DNA of 64,000 nucleotides, taken from assembly GCA_963965975.1 (NCBI GenBank), contig OZ014419.1, forward strand, positions 3,437,677 to 3,501,676. The letters run 5' to 3'. The DNA is from Xestospongia bergquistia (Eukaryota > Porifera > Demospongiae > Haplosclerida > Petrosiidae). The notes beneath the pieces were generated by a model that saw only the letters and a list, made by a program, of their open reading frames with translations, ran no database searches and was not told the DNA's origin. This document shows, in pieces, positions 11,238 through 25,700 of this stretch (position 1 is its first letter; every line of letters begins with the position of its first letter). The position numbers and the translations under genes were made by a program.

Positions 11238-12332
11238 TCAGCATACGATCACCCAGAGGTTGTGGATGAGTGTATTGCCAGCGAACTCAGCAAAGGTCAC
11301 TTAATAGGCCCACTCCCCACAGCTCAGCTGTCCAATAGCCAGTTTATTCATGTGAGTCGAATTGGAATTATTCCAAAAGGACATAACACTGGCAAATGGC
11401 GTCTCATCACAGACCTGTCCTATCCGGAAGGACAAAGCATCAATGGTGGCATAGGACAGGAATATTGTTCCTTGTAATACACAACCATGGACAAGGTGGT
11501 AACAAAGGCAACTGCTTTGGGTCCAGGTGCACTCCTAGCAAAGATCGATATCAAATCATCTTATCGGCTGGTTCCAGTCCACCTATACGACTGACCACTG
11601 CTAGGTTTCTGATGGCGAGGCAAGGTTTATTTGGATGCCATGCTTCCTTTTGGGTTACGATCAGCTCCAAAAGTATTCAATGCTCTGGCAGACATACTTG
11701 AATGGTGTTTTCATTATAGAGGGGTTAACGATGTGGATCACTACCTAGATGATTTTGTGACAATGGGACCCCCTGCCTCTTTAACATGTGCCAGAAACTT
11801 AAGAGTCATACACGAAGTGTCGGCCACCCTGGGAGTACCTCTAGCCAAAGACAAATGTGAAGGCCCCTCACCAAGGCTAACCTTTCTGGGCATAGAGATA
11901 GATACACAGGAAAGGGTGTTACGATTACCACAGGAGAAATATTTGAGAGTGCAGATGATTCTGACTCAATGGAAGAAGAAACGATGGTGTCGGAGACGGA
12001 AATTGGAATCTTTAGTTGGTCTGCTGCACCATGCAGTGAAGGTAGTTGCTCCTGGACAGTCATTTTTATACCGTATGATTGCTCTCCTAAAGGGTATCCG
12101 CCACAGAAACCATCATATCCGACTAAACAAGGACTTTAGAGCCGACTTACAATGGTGGTTGACGTTCATGGAGACTTGGAATGGAGTATCCGTCCTGCCT
12201 CCCCCACACCCTTCTACTCATATAGCCTCTGATGCATCAGTAACAATCAATGGTTTCAGTTGCAGTGGCCTACATCCTGCCAGAACAAACATATCTCATT
12301 TAAGGAACTTATTCCTATTGTGCTGGCTGTGA
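11238..12332 (+). pseudogene. DIRS reverse transcriptase, with in-frame stops
   Basis: Motifs appear in the order expected for DIRS RTs: ASELSKGHLIGPLP, SRIGIIPKG, KWRLITDLSYPEG, LAKIDIKSSYRLVPVH, LPFGLRSAPKVFNALAD, DHYLDDFVTMG (catalytic Asp pair near 11,745-11,755), LTFLGIEIDT and LESLVGLLHHAVKVV. One frame is kept, but stops occur at 11,475-11,477 (TAA) and at two TGA codons near 11,590-11,612, where family members usually have Ser or Arg. The RNase H begins at its end in another frame. Confidence 0.88.
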
Positions 12333-12700
12333 TGGTGTGGAGTCACGAATGGTGTGGGTCAGCCATACATTGTCAGTGCGACAACCAGGCAGTAGTTTGC
12401 ATGCATGCCTCTCGTTATTCTCGCCAGACGGACCTCATGCACCTGCTGAGATGCTTATTCTTTTTGGAAGCAACATACAGACTAACCATCACAGCCTCAC
12501 ATATACCTGGCCACATGAACACCCTAGCTGATGACCTGTCTCGTAATAACATTATATCCTTTCTCTTACAGGCCCCTTACATGCACAAGACCCCCACGCC
12601 ACTCCTTCTGATGATCCTCGACCTTCTCCTGGATCCCAAACTGGACTGGACGTCACCGTCTTGGATGGTGCTGTTCAGGGCTACAGTAGGCTTGGAATAG
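12215..12700 (+). pseudogene. DIRS RNase H domain, frameshifted
   Basis: The domain begins in the RT frame (HIASDASVTINGFS) and continues in a second frame from about 12,260. It shows KELIPIVLAVMVWSHEW, CDNQAVVCMH, LMHLLRCLFFLEA and ASHIPGHMNTLADDLSRN. The Asp residues of SDAS, CDNQAVV and ADDLSR match the usual RNase H metal ligands. The linker after it (FLLQAPYMHKTPTPLL) is also typical of DIRS elements. Confidence 0.85.
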
Positions 12701-12757
12701 CGCCATCCACAAGGAAGACATATGAATCAGCTGTCAGGCGGTTTGGTAGTTTCTGCT
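12700..12757 (+). pseudogene. Tyrosine recombinase stub
   Basis: Directly after the RNase H linker, the frame RKTYESAVRRFGSFC matches the start of the SAM-like N-terminal domain of DIRS tyrosine recombinases. Array sequence replaces it after about 16 residues, so the catalytic R, H, R, Y residues are absent. Confidence 0.65.
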
Positions 12758-13212
12758 CATTGAGATAATGGCGGAACTCATAGCTCAGAAAACTGTGGTA
12801 CTGGACATCTCTGTAAAGTCACTAGAAGTAAGTTAAAGAAACTCATTCAACCTGTGTTTATACAGTTAGTAGGTCATACTCTTCACTCAGATAATAGTTT
12901 TATTTGAAGCTCAGATAGTGGTGGTACTGGACGTCTCTTTAAAGTCACTTCTAGTAAGTTAAAGCAACTCATTCAACCTGTGTTAATACTGATAGTAGAT
13001 CGTACCATTCGCCCAGATAATGGTGGTTGTCTTAGCTCAGATAATTGTGGTAATGGACATCTCTCTAAAGTCACTAGTAGTAAGTTAAAGAAACTCATTC
13101 ATCCTGTGCACATACAGATAGTAGTTTGTCTTCTTCACTCAGATAGTAGCGGTATTCTTAGATCAGATAATGGTGGTACTGGACGTGTCTCTAAAGTCAC
13201 TAGTAGTAAGTT

Positions 13213-13455
13213 AAGAAAGTCATGCAACCTCTGTTAATACAGTTGGTAGGTCGTACTCTTTCCTCAGATAATGGCGGTACTCATAGCTAAGATAGTTGTG
13301 GTACTGGAAGTCTCTCTTATGTACCTGACTTAATACAGTTTGTAGGTCATATACTTCAATCAGATAATAGAGGTACTCTTAGGTCAGATAATGGTGGTAC
13401 TGGATGTCTCTATAAAGTCAGTAGTAGTAAACTAAAGAAACACATTGAACCTGTG
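13213..13455 (+). repeat. Higher-order block, copy B
   Basis: Shares gaaagtcatgcaacctctg, gttggtaggtcg, ctctcttatgt, tactcttaggtcagataat and aaacacattgaacctg, in order, with copies near 8,835 and 19,512. An internal deletion joins ctcttatgt directly to acctgacttaatacag. Confidence 0.65.
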
Positions 13456-16400
13456 TTAATACAATAAGTAGGTCGTAGTCTTTGCTCAGACAATGACGGT
13501 ACTCTTAGGTCAGAGAATGGTGGTAATGGATATGTCTCTAAAGTCGCTAGTACTAAGTTAAAGAAACTCATTCATCGTGTATTCATGCAGTTAGTAGATC
13601 ATACTCTTCACTCAGATAATGGCTGTACCCTTATGTCAGATAATGATGGTACAGGAAGTCTCTGTAAAGTCACTAATTGTAAGTTAAATAAACTCATTCA
13701 ACCTGTCTTAGTACAGTTAGTACGTTATACACTTCACTGAGATAATAGCAGTACTCTTTTAGCTCAGATAATCGTAGTAATAGACGTCTCTCTAAAGTCA
13801 CTTTTAGTAAGTTAAAGAAACACATTCAACCTATGTTAATACTGTTAGTGGAATGTACTATTCACTGAGATAATGACGGAACTCGTAGCTTAGAGAATGG
13901 TGGTACTGGACACCTCTCTAAAGTCACTATAAGTAAGTTAAAGGAACTCATTCAACTTGTGTTTATACAGATAGTAGATCGTATACTTCGCCCAGATAAT
14001 GGTTGTATTCTTAGTTCAGATAATTGTGGTAATGGACATCTCTCTAAACTCACTTGTAGTAAGTTAAAGAAACTCATTCAACCTGTGTTAATACAGTTAG
14101 TAGGTCGTACTCTTCACTTACATAATTGTGCTACTCTTAGCTGAGAGAATGGAGGTAGTGGACATGTGTCTAAAGTCGCTAGTAGTAAGTTAAAAGAATT
14201 CATTCAACCTGTGTTAATAAAGTTAGTAGGTTGTACACTTCACTCAGATAATAGCAGTACTCTTAACTCAGATAATGGTGGTACAAGACGTCTCTCTAAA
14301 GTCACTAGTAGTAATTTAAAGAAACACATTCACCCTTTGTTAATACGGTTACTAGAACATACTCTTCACTCAGGTAATGGCTGTAGTCTTTGGTAAAGTA
14401 ATGGTGGTACTGGATGTCACTCTAAAGTGATCAGTAGTAATTTAAAGAAACTCATGAAACCTGTCTTAATACAGTTAGTAGGCCATATCTTCACTCATAT
14501 AATTGCGGTAAACTTAGCTCAGATAACTGTAGTCCTGGATGTATCTCTAAAGACGGTAATAGTAAATTGAAGAAACTCGTTTAACTTGTGTTAATATAGT
14601 TTGTAGGTCATACGCTTCCCTTTAGATTATGATGGTACTCTTAGGTCAGATAATGGTGATACTGGACATCTCAGCTTGCAGGTCATACTTTTAGCTCTGA
14701 TAATTGTGGTACTGGACGTCTCTCTAAAGTGATCAGTAGTAAGTTAAAGAAACTCATGAAACCTGTCTTAATACAGTTAATAGGCCATATCTTCACTCAG
14801 ATAATGGCAGTAATCTTAACTCAGATAATTGTGGTACTGGATGTCTCTCTAAAGTCGGTAATAGTAAATTAAAGAAACTCGTTCAACTTGTGTTATTATA
14901 GTTTGTAGGTGATATTGGACATCTCAGTAAAGTTACTAGTGGTAAATTAATAAAACTCATTCAACCTATGTTAATACTGTTAGCAGATTGTACTATTCAC
15001 TGAGATAATGACAGAACTTGTAGCTCAGAGAATGGTGGTACTGCACATCTCCCTAAAGTCACTAGAAATAAGTTAAAGAAATTCATTCAACCTGTGTTTG
15101 TGCAGTTAGTAGGTCATACTCTTCACTCAGATAATGGTTTTATTTGTAGCTCAGATAATGGTGCTACTGGACGTCTCTCTAAAGTCATTTGTAGTAAGTT
15201 AAAGCAACTCATTCAATCTGTGTTAATAGTGACAGTAGATCGTACTCTTTGCCCAGAAAATGGTGGTACTCTTAGCTTCGATAATTTTGATACTGGACAT
15301 CGCTCTATAATCAGTAGTAGTAAGTTAAAGAAACACATTCAACCTGTATTAATACAGTTACTAGATCATACTTTTCACTCAGGTAATGGCGGTACTTTTA
15401 GGTAAGGTAATATTAGTACTGGACGTCTCTCTAAAGTCATCAGTAGTAAGTTAGAGAAAACTCATGCAACCTGTGTTAATACAGATAGTAGGCCATACTC
15501 TTCACTCAGATAATGGTGGTAATCTTAGCTCAGATAATTGTGGAACTAGACGTCTCTCTAAATTCGGTAATAGTAAATTAAAGAAGCTGGTTCAACCTGT
15601 GTTAATACAGTTTGTAGATCATACGCTTCCATCAGATTATGGTGGTACTCTTAGCTCAGATAATGGTGGTACTGGACATCTCTGTATAGTCACTAGTTGT
15701 AAATTAAAAAAACTCAGTCAACCTATGTTAATATAGTAGATCGTACTATTCACTGACATAATGACGGAACACGTAGCTCAGAGAATGGTGGTATTGGATA
15801 TCTCTCTAAAGTCACTAGAAGTAAGATAAAGAAACTCATTCAACCTGTGTTTATACAGTTAGTTGGTCATACTCTTCACTCAGATAATGGTTTTAATCGT
15901 AGCTCAGATAATAATGGTACTGGATGTCTCTCTAAAGTCACTTGTAGTAAGTTAAAGCAATTCATCCAACCTGTGCTAATACTAAAAGTTGATCATACTC
16001 TTCGCACAGAAAATGGTGGTACACTTAGCTCAAATAATAGTGGTACTGCACATCTCTCTAAAGTCACTTGTGGTAAGTTAAAGAACTCATTCAACCTGTG
16101 TTAATACAGTTAGTAGGTCGTACTCCACACTCAGTAAATGGCGGTAATCTTAGCTTAGATAATTGTGGTAATAGACATCTCTCTAAAGTCACTAGTAGTA
16201 AGTAAAAGAAAGTCATTCAACCTGTGTTAATACAGTTAGTACAAACATAGTCTACGCTCAGATAATGGTGGTACTCTTAGCTCAGATAATGGTGGTAATG
16301 AACATCTCTCTAAAGACACTATTAGTAAAATAAAGAAATTCAGTCAACATGTGTTAATAGAGTTTGTAGGTCTTACTCTTTACTCAGATAATGGTGGTAC

Positions 16401-19400
16401 TCTTAGCTTAGATAATGATGGTATGAGAGGTGTCTCTATAGTCACTAGTAGTAATTAAAAAAATAATTCCACCTGTGTTAACAGAGTTAGTAGGTTGTAC
16501 TCTTCGCTAAGATAATGGTGGTCTCTTAGCTCAGACAATTGTAGTACTAGATGTCTCTCTATAGTTACTAGTGGTAAGTCAAAGAAACATATTCAAGCTG
16601 TGTTAATGCAGCTGGTTGGTCGTACCATTCACTCAGGTAATGGTGGTACTCTTAGCTCAGATAATGGTGATACTGACACCTCTCTAAAGTCACTAGTAGT
16701 AAGTTAAAGAAACTCATTCAACCTGTGTTAATACAGTTAGTAGGTGATACTCTTCACTCAGATAACAGTAGCGCAGATAATGGTGGCACTGGACGTTTCT
16801 CTAAAGTCACTAGTAGTGTGTTAGAGAACTCATTCAACCTATGTTAGTAGGTCGTACTCTTTTTGCAGATAATGGTGGTACTCTTAGCTAGAGATAATGC
16901 TGGTAATGGATATCTATCTACAGTAACTATTAGTAATTGAAAGAAACTCATTTAACCTGTGCTAATACAGTTAGTAGGTCGTACTCTTCACTCAGATAAT
17001 GGTGCTACTGGACACAACATTAAAGTCACTAGTAGTAAGTTAAGGAAACTTATTGAACCTGTGTTAATGCAGTCAGTATGCTGTACTCTTCATTCAGATA
17101 ATAATGGTACTCTTAGCTCAGAGAATGGTGGTACTCGAAATCTCTCTAAAATCGCTAGTAGTAAGTTGAAGAAAATCATTCAACCTGTGTTAATACAGTT
17201 AGTATGTCGTATTTTTCAAACAGATAATGGTTGTACTCTTAGCTCAAATAATGGTGGTACTGGACGTCTCTCTAAACTCACTAATAGTAAATTGGAGAAA
17301 CTCATTCCACCTGTGTTAATATAGTTAGTAGGTCGCACTCTTCGCTTAGACAATGGTCGCTGCCGTAACTTAGATAATGGTGGTGCTGGACATCTCTCTA
17401 AAGTCACTAATGGTAAGATAAAGAAACTTATTTAACCACTGTTAATACAGTTTGCAGGTCATACATTTAGCTCTGATAATTGTGATACTGGATATTTCTC
17501 TAAAGTCACTAGTAGTAAGTTAATGAAACTCATTCAACCTGTGTTAATACAGTTAGTAAATCGTACTCTCCGCTCTGATAATGTTGGTATTCTTAGGTCA
17601 GATAATTGTGATACTGCACATCTCTCGAAGGTCATTGGTAGTGAGTTAAAGAAACTCATACAACCTGCATTAATACAGTTAGTAGGTTGCACTCTTCACT
17701 CAGATAATGGAATGACTCATAGCTCAAGTAATGGTGGTACTCAACATCTCTCTAAAGTCGGTAGAAGTGAATTAAAGAAACTCATTCAACATGTGCTAAT
17801 ACAGTTATTAGGTCATACTCTTCAATTAGATAATGATGGTATTCTTAGCTCAAAAATGGAGGTATTGGACATGTCTGTAAAGTCACTAGAATTAAGTTAA
17901 AGAAACTCATTTAATCTGTATTAATACAGTTATTTGGCCATACTCTTCGCTCAGACAATGATGACACACTTAGATCAGAGAATCTTGTACTGGACATCTC
18001 TCTAAAGTTGCTAGTAGTAAGTTAAAGAAACTCATTCAAACAGTGTTAATACAGTTAGTAGGTCGTACACTTCACTGAGATAAAGTTTATACATACTTAT
18101 AGCTCATATAATGGTGGTACTGGATGTCTCTCTAAAGTCACTAGCAGTACGTTAACAAAACTCATTCAACCTGTGTTAATACAGTTAGTAGCTCGTACTC
18201 TTCACTCAGGTAGTGATTATAGTCTAGCTCAGATAATGGTGGTAATTAACATCTCTCTAAAATTTCTAATGGTAAGTTAAATAAACTCATCTAACCTCTG
18301 TTAATACAGTTAGCAGTTCATATTTTAGCTAAGATAATGGTGGCACTGGACACTCTCTAAAGTCACTACTAGTAAGACAAACAAACTCTTTCAACTATTG
18401 TTAATACAGAGAGTAGATCGTAGTCTTTGCTCAAATAATGTTAGTACTCTTAGCTCAGATTATTGTGGTATTAGACATCTCTTTAGAGTTAGTAGTAGTA
18501 AGATAAAGAAACTCATTCAACCTGTGTTAATGGAGTTAGTAAGTTATACTCTTCGCTCAGATAATGATGGTACTTGTAGCTCAAAAAATGTTGGTAGTGG
18601 ACATGTGTCTAAAGTCGCTAGTAGTAGGTTAAAGAAACTCGTACAACCTGTGTATATGCAGTTAGTAGGTCGTACACTTCACTCAGATAATGGCCAAACT
18701 CTTAGCTCAGATAATGGTGGTGCTAGACGTCTCTCTAAAGTAACTAGTAGCAAGTTAAAGAAACACATTCAACCTCTGTTAATACAGTTACTAGATTGTT
18801 CTATTCACTCAGGTAATGGTGGTACTCTTAGCTCAGATAATGGTGGTACAGGACATCTCTCTAAAGTCACTAGTGGTAAGTTAAAGAAACTCAGGCAACC
18901 TGTGTTAATAAAGTTAGTAAGTCATACTCTTTACTCAGATAATGGCAGTAATCTTAGCTCAGATAATAGTGGTAGTGGACGTCTCTCTAAAGTCAGTAAT
19001 AGTAAATTAAAGAAACTCATTCAACCTGTGTAAATACAGTCAATTGGTCATACACTACACTCAGATTATTGTGGTACTCTTAGCTCAGACAATGTCGGTA
19101 CTGTACATATCTGTAAAGTCACTAGTAGTAAATTAAAAAACTCATTTAACCTGTGTTAATACCGTTAGTAGGTCGTACTCTTTACTCAGATAATGGTTTA
19201 ATTCTTAGCTCAAATAATGGTGGTACTGGATGTCTCTCTAAAGTCAATCATAGTAAGTTAAAGAAACTCATTCAACTTGTATTAATACAGATAGTACATC
19301 GTACTCTTCACCCAGATATTGGTGGTACTCTTAGCTCAAATAATTGTGGTAATGGACATCTCTCTAAAGTAACTTGTAGTAAGTTGAAGAAACTCATTCA

Positions 19401-19511
19401 ACCTATGTTAATACAGTTAGTAGGTCGTACTTTTCACTCAGATAATAGCAGTATTCTTAACTGAGATAATGGTGGTAATGGACATCTTTCTAAAGACACT
19501 AGTAGGAACTT

Positions 19512-19775
19512 AAAGAAAGTCATGCAACCTGTGTTAATATAGTTGGTAGTTCGTACTCTTTACTCACATAATTGTGGTACTGTTAGTTCAGATAATTGTG
19601 GTAATGGACATCTCTCTTATGTAAGTAGTAGTAAATTAAAGAAACTCATTGAACCTGTATTAATACAATTTTTAGGTGATATTCTTCACTCTGATAATGG
19701 AGGTAGTCTTAGGGCACATAATGGTGGTACTGTACGTCTCTGTAAAGTCAATAGTAGTAAATTAAAGAAACACAT
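19512..19775 (+). repeat. Higher-order block, copy C
   Basis: Third occurrence of the ordered rare variants gaaagtcatgcaacctgtg, gttggtag, ctctcttatgtaag, ggaggtagtcttagg and gaaacacatg. Copies A and B flank the DIRS element at a short array distance; this one is about 6.3 kb further right. Confidence 0.65.
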
Positions 19776-22700
19776 GTGTTAATACAGTTAGTAGGTCATA
19801 CTCCTTGCTGCGATAATGACAGTACTCTTAGCTCAGAGAATGGTGGTACTGGACATCTCTCTAAAGTCACTAGTACTAAGTTAAAGAAAATCATTCAACG
19901 TGTGTTAATGCAATTAGATCATACTGTTCTCTCAGATAATTGTGATACTCTTAGGTCAGATAATGGTGGCACTGGACATCTCTCTAAAGACACTAGTAGT
20001 AAGTTAAAGAAACTCATTCAACCTGTGTTAATACATTTAGTAGTTCGTACTCTTCACTCAGATTATGGTGGTACTCTTAGCTCAGATAATGTTGGTACAG
20101 GACATGTCTGTAGTGACAAAAATGGTAAGTTAAAGACACTCATTTAACCTGTTTTTTATACAGTCAGCAGATTGTACTCTTCATTCAGATAATGGTGGTA
20201 CTCTTATTCCAGGTGCTCTTATCATTGTATTGCACATCTCTCTAAAGTCACTAGAAGGAATTTAATGAAACACATTCAACCTGTGCTAATACAGTCAGTA
20301 GGTCATACTCTTTGCTCAGATAATGGTGGTACTTTTACCTTAGATAATGGTGGTAATGGACGTGTCTCTAAAGTCACAAGGAGTAAGTTAAAGAAACTCA
20401 TTCAACCTGTGTTAATACAGTTAGTAGATCATACTCTTCTCTCAGACAATGGTGGTAATTTTATCTGACATAATGGTGGTACTGGACATCTCTCTAAAGT
20501 CAGTAATTTTTAAGTTAATGATAATTATTCAACCTGTTATAATACAGTTAGTAGTTCGTACTCTTCACTCAGATAATGGTGATACACTTAGATCAGGTAA
20601 TGGTGGTACTGGACATCTCGCTAAAGTGACTAGTTGTAAATTAAAAAATCTCATTCGACCTGTGTAAATCAAGTTAGTAGGATATACTCTTTGGTCAGAT
20701 AATGTGGGTACTCTTAGCTCAGGTAATGGGGTTAATCTTCACAAACATAATGGTGGTACAGAACATCTTTCTAAAGTCACTAGTAGTAAGTTAAAGATAC
20801 TCACTCAACCTGTGTTAACACAGTTAGGAGGTCATATTCTTCGCACAGATAATGGTGGTACTCTTGGCGCAGATGATCGTGGTACTGAACGTCTATCTAA
20901 AGTCACTAGTAGTAACGTAAAGAAACTCATTCAACCTGTGTTAATATAGTTAGTAGATCATACTCTTTGCTCAGATAATTGTGGTAATCTTAGCTCAGAT
21001 AATGGTGGTATTGGACATCTCTCTAAAGTCACTTGGAGTAAGTTAAAGAAAGTCATTCAACCTGTGTTAATACTGTCAGTCGGTCGTACTCATCGCTCAG
21101 ATAATGATAGTTCTCTTAGGTCAGATAATGGTGGTACTGGACATCTCTCTAAAGTCACTAATGGTAAGTTAAAGAAACTCATTCAACCTGTGTTAATAGT
21201 GTGAGTATGTCGTACTCATCGCTCAGATAATGATGATTCTCATAGGTCCGATAATGGTGGTACTGGACATCTCTGACTAATGGTTAGTCAAAGAAACTCA
21301 TTCTACCTGTTTTAATACAGTTGGCAGGTTGTACTCTTCATTCAGATAATTGTGGTACATTTACCTCAGATAATGGTGGTACTGGAGATCTCTGTAAAAT
21401 CACTAGTAGTAAGTTAGAGAAACTCATTCAACCTGTGTTAATACTGTTAGTAGGTCATACTCATCGCTCAGATAATGATAGTGCTCTTAGCTCACATAAT
21501 GGTGGTACTGGACATCTCTCTAAAGTCACTAATTGTAAATTAAAAAAACTCATTCAACCTGCGTTAATACAGTTAGTAGTTTGTACTCTTCACTCAGATA
21601 ATGGTGGTATTTTAGCTCAGATAATGGTGGTACTGGACGTCACTCTAAAGTCGCTTGTGGTAAGTTAAAGAAATTCATTCAACCTTTGTTATTACAGTGA
21701 GTTGTTTCTATTATTTGCCCAGATAATTGTGGTACTCTTAGCTCATATAATGGTGGTACTCTTCACTCAGGTAATGGTGATACTGGACGGCTCTCTAAGG
21801 TCACCAGTAGTAAGTTAAAGAAACTCATTCAACCTGTCTTAATAGAGTTAATAGGTTGTACTCTTAGCTCATATAATGGTCGTACCCTTCCTTCAGATAA
21901 AGGATGGACTTGTAGCTCAGATAATGGTTGTACTGGACATCTCTCAAAAGTCACTAATAGTACTAACTCATTCAATCTGTGTTAATATAGTTAGTAGGTT
22001 GTAATCTGTGCTCAGATAAGGGTGGTAATTTTAGCTCAGATAATGTTGGTACTGGACATCTCTCTAGACTCACTAGTAGTAAGTTAAAGAAACTCTTTCA
22101 GCCTGTGTTAATACAGTTAGTAGGTTGTAGTCTTTGCTCAGATAAGGGCGGTATTTGCAGTGCATATAATGGTGGTACTGGACGTCTCCCTAAGGTCACT
22201 AATAGTAAGTTAAAGAAACTCATTCAAGCTATATTAATGCGATTAGTAAGTCATACTCTTCCCTTAGATAATGGCGGTACTCATCGCTCAGATAGTGGTG
22301 GTATTGGACATCTCTCTAAAGTCACTAGTAGTATGTTAAAGAAACTCATTGAGCCTGTGTCAATACAGTTAGTAAGTCTTACCCTTTGCTCAGATAACTT
22401 TTGTACTCTTAACTCAGATAACTGTGTTGCAGGACATCTCTCTAAAGTCACTAATGGTAAGTTAAATAAACTCATTCAACCTGTCTTAATACAGTTAGAA
22501 GGTCATACTCATAGCTTAGATAACGGTAATACACTTCGTTCAGATAATGGTGATACTCTTAGCTCAGATAATTTTAATAATGGACATATCTCTAAAGTCA
22601 GTAGTAGTAAGTTAAAGAAACTCATTCATGCTGTGTTAATAGAGTTAGTAGGTTGTACTCTTCACTCAGATAATGGTGGTACTCTTAGCTCAGATAATGG

Positions 22701-25700
22701 TGGTACACGTCGTCTGCCTAAAGTCACTAGTTGTAAGTTAAAGAAACTTGCTAAATCTTTGTTAATACAGCTAGGAGGTCGTACTCTTCGCTCAGATAAT
22801 GGAGGTACTCATAGCTCAGATAATGGTGGTAATGGAAATCTCTCTAGAGTCACGAGTAGTAATTTAAAAAAATTATTGAACCTGGGTTAATTCAGTTAAT
22901 AGTTTGTACTCTTTGCTCAGATAATGGTGGTACTCTTAGCTCAGATAATGATGGTAATGGACGTCTCTCTAAAGTCAATAGTAGGATGTTATAGAAACTC
23001 ATTCAACCTCTGTTAGTAGAGGTAGTAGGTCATACACTTCGCTCAGATAATGATGGTACTCTTAGCTCAGAGAATGGTGGTACTGTACATCTCTCTAAAG
23101 TTGCTAGTAGTAAGTTAAAGAAACTCATTCAACCTGTATTTATACAGTTTGTATGTCGTACTATTCACTCAGATAATGGTTGTACTCATAACTCAGATAA
23201 CGATGGTGCTGGACATATCTCTAAAGTCACTAGTGGTAAGTTAAATAACCTCATAAAACTTGTGTTAATACAGTTAGCAGGTCGTACTTTTAGCACAGAT
23301 AATGGTGATACTGGACATTTCTTTAAAGTCACTAGTAGTAAATTAAGGAAATTCATTCAAGCTGTGTTAATACAGTTAGTATATTGTACACATCAGTGAG
23401 ATAATACTGGTACTCTTAGCTCAGATAATTATGGTAATGGACATATCTCTAAAGTCTCCAGTAGTACGTTAAAGAAACTCATTTAACCTTTGTTAACAAA
23501 GTTAGTAGGTCGTTCTCTTCGCTGAAATAACGGTTGTACTCTTAGCGCAGATAATCATGTTACTGGATATCTCTCTAAAGTCACTAGTAGAAAGTTAACG
23601 TAACTCATTCAACCTGTGTTTATACACTTAGTACGCTGTACTCTTCACTCAGATAATGGTTGTACTCGTAACTCAGATAATGGATATGCATGTCATCTCT
23701 CTGAAGTCACTAATGGTAAGTTAAATAAACTCATTCAACCTGTGTCAATACAGTTACTAGGTCGTACTCATAGCTCAGGTAACGGTGGCAGTCTTCATTC
23801 AAATAATGGTGACACTCTTAGCTCAGATAATGGTAGTAGTGGAAATCTCACTAAAGTCACTAGTAGAAAGTTAAAGAAACTCATTGAACCTGTGTTAATA
23901 CCGTTAGTAGGTTGTACTTTTCGCTCAGATAATGGTTGTTCTCTTAACTCAGATAATGGATGTGCATGTCATATCTCTGAAGTCACTAACCGTAAGTTAT
24001 ATAAGCTCATTCAACCTGTGTTAATACAGTTAGTAGGTCCTATTCATACCTCAGGTAATGGTGGCACTCTTCGTTCAGATAAAGGTTGTACTCTTAGTTC
24101 AGACAATGGTTGTACTGGACATCTCTCTAAAGGTGCTAGTAGTAAGTTAAAGAAACTCATTCAACCTGTTTTTATAAAGTTAGTAGGTTGTACTCTTCAC
24201 TCAGATAATGGTGGTACTTTTAGCTGAGATAATAGTGGTTCTTGATGTTTCTCTAAAGTCACTAGTAGTAAGTTAAGGAAACTCATTCAACCTGTGTTAA
24301 ATACAGTTAGCAGGTCGTACCCTTCGCTCAGATAATGATGGTATTCTTAGCTCAGATAATGGCGGTACTGGACATCTTTCTAAAGTCGCTAGTACTAAGT
24401 TAAAGAAACTCATTGAACCTGTATTAATACAGTTAGTACGTCCTACTCTTAGCTGAGATAATGGGAGCACATTTCGTATAGGTAATCGTTGGACTCTTAG
24501 CTCAGATAATTGTTGTCCTGGACGTCTCTCTGAAGTCACTAGTAGTAAGTTAAGAAACTCATTCAAACTGTCTTAACACAGTTAGTAGGTTGTAATCTTC
24601 GCTCAGATAATGGTGGTACTCTTAGCTCGGATAATGGTGGTATTCAACATCTCTCTAAAGTTGCTAGTAGTAAGTTAAAGAAACTCATTGAACCTTTGTT
24701 AATACAGTTAGTACGTCATACTCTTAGCTCAGATAATAGTGGCACTTTTCGTACAGATATTGGTTGAACTCTTAGCTTAGATAATGGTTGTCCTGGACAT
24801 CTCTCTAAAGTCACTAGTAGTAAGTTAAAAAAACTCATTCAACCTCTTTTAATACAGTTAGTAGGTCATACTCCTTGCTCAGATAATGATGGTACTCATC
24901 GTTCAGATATATGTTGGACCCTTAGCTCAGATATTTGTTGTACTGGACATCTCTCTAAAGTCATTATTAGTAAGATAATGAAACTCTTTCAACCTGAGTT
25001 TATATAGTTAGTAGGTCGTAGTCTTTGCTCAGATAAGGGCGGTACTCATAGCGCACATAGCGGTGGCACTGGACGTCTCCCTAAGGTCACTAATAGTAAG
25101 CTAAAGAAACTCATTGAATCTGTGTTAATACAGTTAGCAGGTCGTACTCTTCACACAGATAATGTTTGTACTCTTAACTCAGATAATTGTGTTGCAGGAC
25201 ATCTCTCTAAAGTCACTAATGGTAAATTAAATAAACTCATTCAACCTGTCTTAATACAGTTAGTAGGTCGTACTCATAGCTCAGATAAAGGTAGTACACT
25301 TCGTTCAGGTAATGGTGATACTCTTAGCTCAGATAATTTTGGTAATGGACATATCTTTAAAGTCACTAGTAGTAAGTTAAAGAAACTCATTCACGCTGTG
25401 TTAATACAGTTAGTAGGTTATACTCTTCACTCAGATAATGGCGGTACTCTTAGCTCAGGTATTGGTGGTACTCTTCGCTCAGATAATGGTGGTACAGGAC
25501 GTCTGACTAAAGTCACTAGATGTAAGGTAAAGAAACTCATTGAACCTGTGTTAATACAGTTAGTAGGTTGTACTCTTCACTTAGATAATCGTGATGCCCT
25601 TAGCTCAGATAATGGTGGTAGTGAACATCTCTCTAAAGTGACTAGTGGTAAGTTAAAGAATCTCACTCAATCTGTGTTAATACAGTTAGGAGGTCATACT

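Larger units (their letters stand above)
9478..12757 (+). mobile_element. DIRS-type retroelement, truncated, inside the array
   Basis: The array stops abruptly after actcattcaa at 9,477 and resumes near 12,758 with tgagataatggcggaactc. Between them lie a DIRS/Ngaro-type gag, an RT with YLDD, an RNase H, and the first few codons of a tyrosine recombinase, all on the plus strand. The recombinase catalytic part and the terminal and internal repeats normal for DIRS elements are missing, and I see no target duplication (DIRS elements make none). About 40 bp of the array unit is missing between the two flanks. The copy is dead: gag and RT contain stops and frameshifts. Confidence 0.85.
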
